5,959 nucleotides of DNA from an uncultured Collinsella sp. (GTDB lineage Bacteria; Actinomycetota; Coriobacteriia; Coriobacteriales; Coriobacteriaceae). The notes beneath the pieces are model-generated. The model did no database searches and had not been told where the DNA came from. It saw only the letters and a list, made by a program, of their open reading frames with translations. The translations under genes and the position numbers were made by a program. The DNA is taken from contig CABUGI010000105.1 of assembly GCA_902491055.1 (NCBI GenBank), positions 1-5,959 on the forward strand. Reading direction: 5' to 3'. Positions within the stretch are counted from its first letter, which is position 1, and each line of letters begins with the position of its first letter. Below are positions 4,421 to 5,959 of the stretch, one piece after another.

Positions 4421-5635
4421 ATGGCCGATAAGATCCAGTGGGCGGGCAACACGATGCCCAAGAGCGATGACAAGCACTTGGGAATCATGAGTCTCGACCA
4501 CGTGAAGAAGGCCCGTGCCTTCCACCAGTCGTTCCCCCAGTACACCGTCACTCCGCTTGCCCGCCTGGACGGCCAGGCTGCGCGCCTGGGCCTGTCCAAC
4601 CTGTGCGTTAAGGACGAGAGCTATCGCTTTGGCCTCAACGCCTTTAAGGTCCTGGGCGGCTCGTTTGCCATGGCCAACTACATTGCCGACGAGACCGGCA
4701 AGGACGTTGCCGACTGCACCTTCGATTACCTGACCTCCGATCAGCTGGCCGAGGACTTTGGCCAGGCTACCTTCTTTACCGCCACCGACGGCAACCATGG
4801 CCGCGGCGTGGCATGGGCTGCCAACAAGCTGGGCCAGAAGGCCGTCGTTCACATGCCCAAGGGTTCCACTAAGCCCCGCTTCGATAACATCGCCGCCGAG
4901 GGCGCAACGGTGACCATCGAAGAGGTCAACTACGACGAGTGCGTGCGCATGGCCGCCGCCGAGGCCGACGCCTGCGAGCGCGGCGTCATCGTTCAGGACA
5001 CCGCCTGGGAGGGCTACGAGAAGATCCCGTCTTGGATCATGGAGGGCTACGGCACCATGGCTTCCGAGGCTGCCGAGCAGCTGCGCGAGATGGCCATCAA
5101 CCGCCCGACCCACGTGTTTGTCCAGGCTGGCGTGGGTTCGCTCGCCGGTGCCGTGGTGGGCTACTTCACCAACCTGTATCCCGATAACCCGCCCACCTTT
5201 GTCGTGGTCGAGTGCGCGCCTGCCGCCTGTCTGTACAAGGGCGCTGCCGCCGGCGACGGCGACCCGCGCATCGTGGACGGCGACATGCCTTCCATCATGG
5301 CCGGTCTGTGCTGCGGCGAGCCCAATATTCTGGGCTGGGATATCCTGCGCAACCACGCCACCGCCTTCGTGTCCTGCCCCGACTGGGTCACCGCTCGCGG
5401 CATGCGCACCCTGGGCGCTCCCGAGAAGGGCGACCCGCGCGTCATCTCCGGCGAGTCCGGCGCTGTGACCACCGGCCTGGTCGAGACTCTCATGCTCGAT
5501 CCCGAGTACGCCGAGCTCAAGGAGCTCATCGGCCTGGACAAGACGAGCTCCGTGCTCTGCTTCTCCACCGAGGGCGATACGGATCCCGACCAGTATCGCC
5601 GCATTGTTTGGGAAGGCGAATATCCCACTTGCTAA
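4421..5635 (+). CDS. ygeX: Diaminopropionate ammonia-lyase
   Basis: This PLP enzyme of the tryptophan synthase beta fold, fold type II, converts 2,3-diaminopropionate (both isomers in the characterised enzymes) to pyruvate and two ammonia. The 404 residues match the family length of about 400. Lys76 in GLNAFKVLGG is the Schiff-base lysine. Asp123 in ATDGNHGRG and Asp193 in VQDTAWEGYEKIPSW correspond to the two catalytic aspartates of the enterobacterial enzyme. GVGSLAG (237-243) is the phosphate-binding loop. The C-terminal run FSTEGDTDP (381-389) is also typical. AAGGAG lies 8 nt before the ATG. It is first in a probable operon with ygeY, 74 bp downstream, and is divergent from a YheO-type regulator. 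In Escherichia coli ygeX and ygeY are likewise adjacent. Activity in the cytoplasm is expected. Confidence 0.95.
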   Translation: MADKIQWAGNTMPKSDDKHLGIMSLDHVKKARAFHQSFPQYTVTPLARLDGQAARLGLSNLCVKDESYRFGLNAFKVLGGSFAMANYIADETGKDVADCTFDYLTSDQLAEDFGQATFFTATDGNHGRGVAWAANKLGQKAVVHMPKGSTKPRFDNIAAEGATVTIEEVNYDECVRMAAAEADACERGVIVQDTAWEGYEKIPSWIMEGYGTMASEAAEQLREMAINRPTHVFVQAGVGSLAGAVVGYFTNLYPDNPPTFVVVECAPAACLYKGAAAGDGDPRIVDGDMPSIMAGLCCGEPNILGWDILRNHATAFVSCPDWVTARGMRTLGAPEKGDPRVISGESGAVTTGLVETLMLDPEYAELKELIGLDKTSSVLCFSTEGDTDPDQYRRIVWEGEYPTC

Positions 5636-5642
5636 TCGTTGG

Positions 5643-5669
5643 GGCGGAGTAAATAGGTATCGCTCCGCC
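5643..5669 (+). promoter_or_regulatory. Intercistronic hairpin between ygeX and ygeY
   Basis: GGCGGAG (5643-5649) and CTCCGCC (5663-5669) pair perfectly over 7 bp around a 13-nt loop. No T tract follows, so it is not a standard terminator. Lying just after the ygeX stop and about 40 bp before the ygeY start, it could stabilise the ygeX end of a shared message or mark a processing site. Confidence 0.5.
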
Positions 5670-5709
5670 ACCTCACAGGTAGATTCCTTCGTTTGAAAGG
5701 TTATGAACA

Positions 5710-5959
5710 ATGGCTAAAGAACTCGATTTCGACGCTATCAAGGCTGCTGCTGAGTCTCACCGCGCCGACATGACTCGCTTCCTGCGCGCTATGATCTCCC
5801 ACCCCTCTGAGTCCTGCGAGGAGGGCGAGATTGTCGCTTGCATCAAGGCCGAGATGGAGAGCCTTGGCTATGACGAGGTCAAGGTCGACGGTCTGGGCAA
5901 CGTTATGGGCTTTATGGGCGAGGGCGACAAGATCATCGCCATCGACTCCCACATCGACA
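5710..5959 (+). CDS. ygeY: M20-family metallohydrolase YgeY, N-terminal part (cut by window end)
   Basis: The first 83 residues are present; the gene continues beyond the window. The sequence begins MAKELDFDAIKAAAESHR and ends in AIDSHID, where His81 and Asp83 match the first metal-binding pair of M20 zinc hydrolases. The regions HPSESCEEGE (31-40) and LGYDEVKVDGLGNVMG (52-67) are also typical of the YgeY group, whose full length is usually about 400 residues. Members are annotated as peptidases or deacetylases, and the real substrate is not established. Adjacency to ygeX suggests it feeds or shares a diaminopropionate-related pathway. The start at 5710 has GAAAGG upstream at 9 nt. The earlier ATG at 5703 opens only a four-codon frame and is too close to the ribosome site. 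Confidence 0.9.
   Translation, partial: MAKELDFDAIKAAAESHRADMTRFLRAMISHPSESCEEGEIVACIKAEMESLGYDEVKVDGLGNVMGFMGEGDKIIAIDSHID

Noticed and set aside
4289..5710. 473-residue open frame antisense to ygeX
   Set aside because: The plus strand encodes a complete diaminopropionate ammonia-lyase. The antisense frame is open only because of GC-rich codon structure and has a Gly/His/Ala/Val-biased composition.
5703..5717. Four-codon leader frame overlapping the ygeY start
   Set aside because: Its ATG is only about 2 nt from the ribosome site and the overlap is probably coincidental.

Overview
The window looks like chromosomal DNA of a moderately GC-rich gut actinobacterium of the Coriobacteriia, most likely Collinsella or a close relative. 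This is inferred from codon use, from the style of the proteins, and from the ygeX-ygeY pair lying next to a YheO-type regulator. No 16S or other decisive marker is present.

Left part (1-728): there is no large gene. The notable content is a compact locus with the layout of a type I toxin-antitoxin system. A 41-residue hydrophobic peptide with a very basic tail is encoded on the minus strand (264-139). Its Shine-Dalgarno sequence is strong but buried in a predicted hairpin. A well-formed promoter at 44-72 fires toward it and would make a short antisense RNA of about 85 nt, ending at an intrinsic terminator (126-164) that contains the toxin stop codon in its loop. Further right, a second promoter-like element (479-507) runs almost directly into another intrinsic terminator (519-564).

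Middle part (729-3366): a stand-alone DEDDh 3'-5' exonuclease (729-1463, plus) converges on a 140-residue cysteine-containing protein of unknown function (1996-1574, minus). Between that gene and the next minus-strand gene is a repeat-rich non-coding stretch (1997-2376). It holds a terminator hairpin, a 15-bp tandem duplication, a perfect 11-bp inverted repeat, and three direct repeats at an exact 33-bp period. The next gene (3366-2377, minus) encodes a 329-residue bitopic membrane protein with a proline/alanine-rich linker. It has a perfect TATAAT -10 box and an intrinsic terminator.

Right part (3490-5959): a YheO/DauR-type PAS plus helix-turn-helix regulator (minus) is divergent from ygeX, encoding diaminopropionate ammonia-lyase (plus), which is followed by the start of ygeY, an M20-family metallohydrolase cut by the window edge. 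The 277-bp divergent region contains a long inverted repeat (4282-4334), the best candidate for the regulator's operator. Together these look like an amino-acid catabolic module: YgeX deaminates 2,3-diaminopropionate to pyruvate and ammonia, YgeY probably hydrolyses a related acylated or carbamoylated compound, and the regulator would tune expression.

The catabolic genes are familiar families. The least explained parts are the putative type I toxin-antitoxin locus, the 33-bp repeat array and the two unrecognised proteins.
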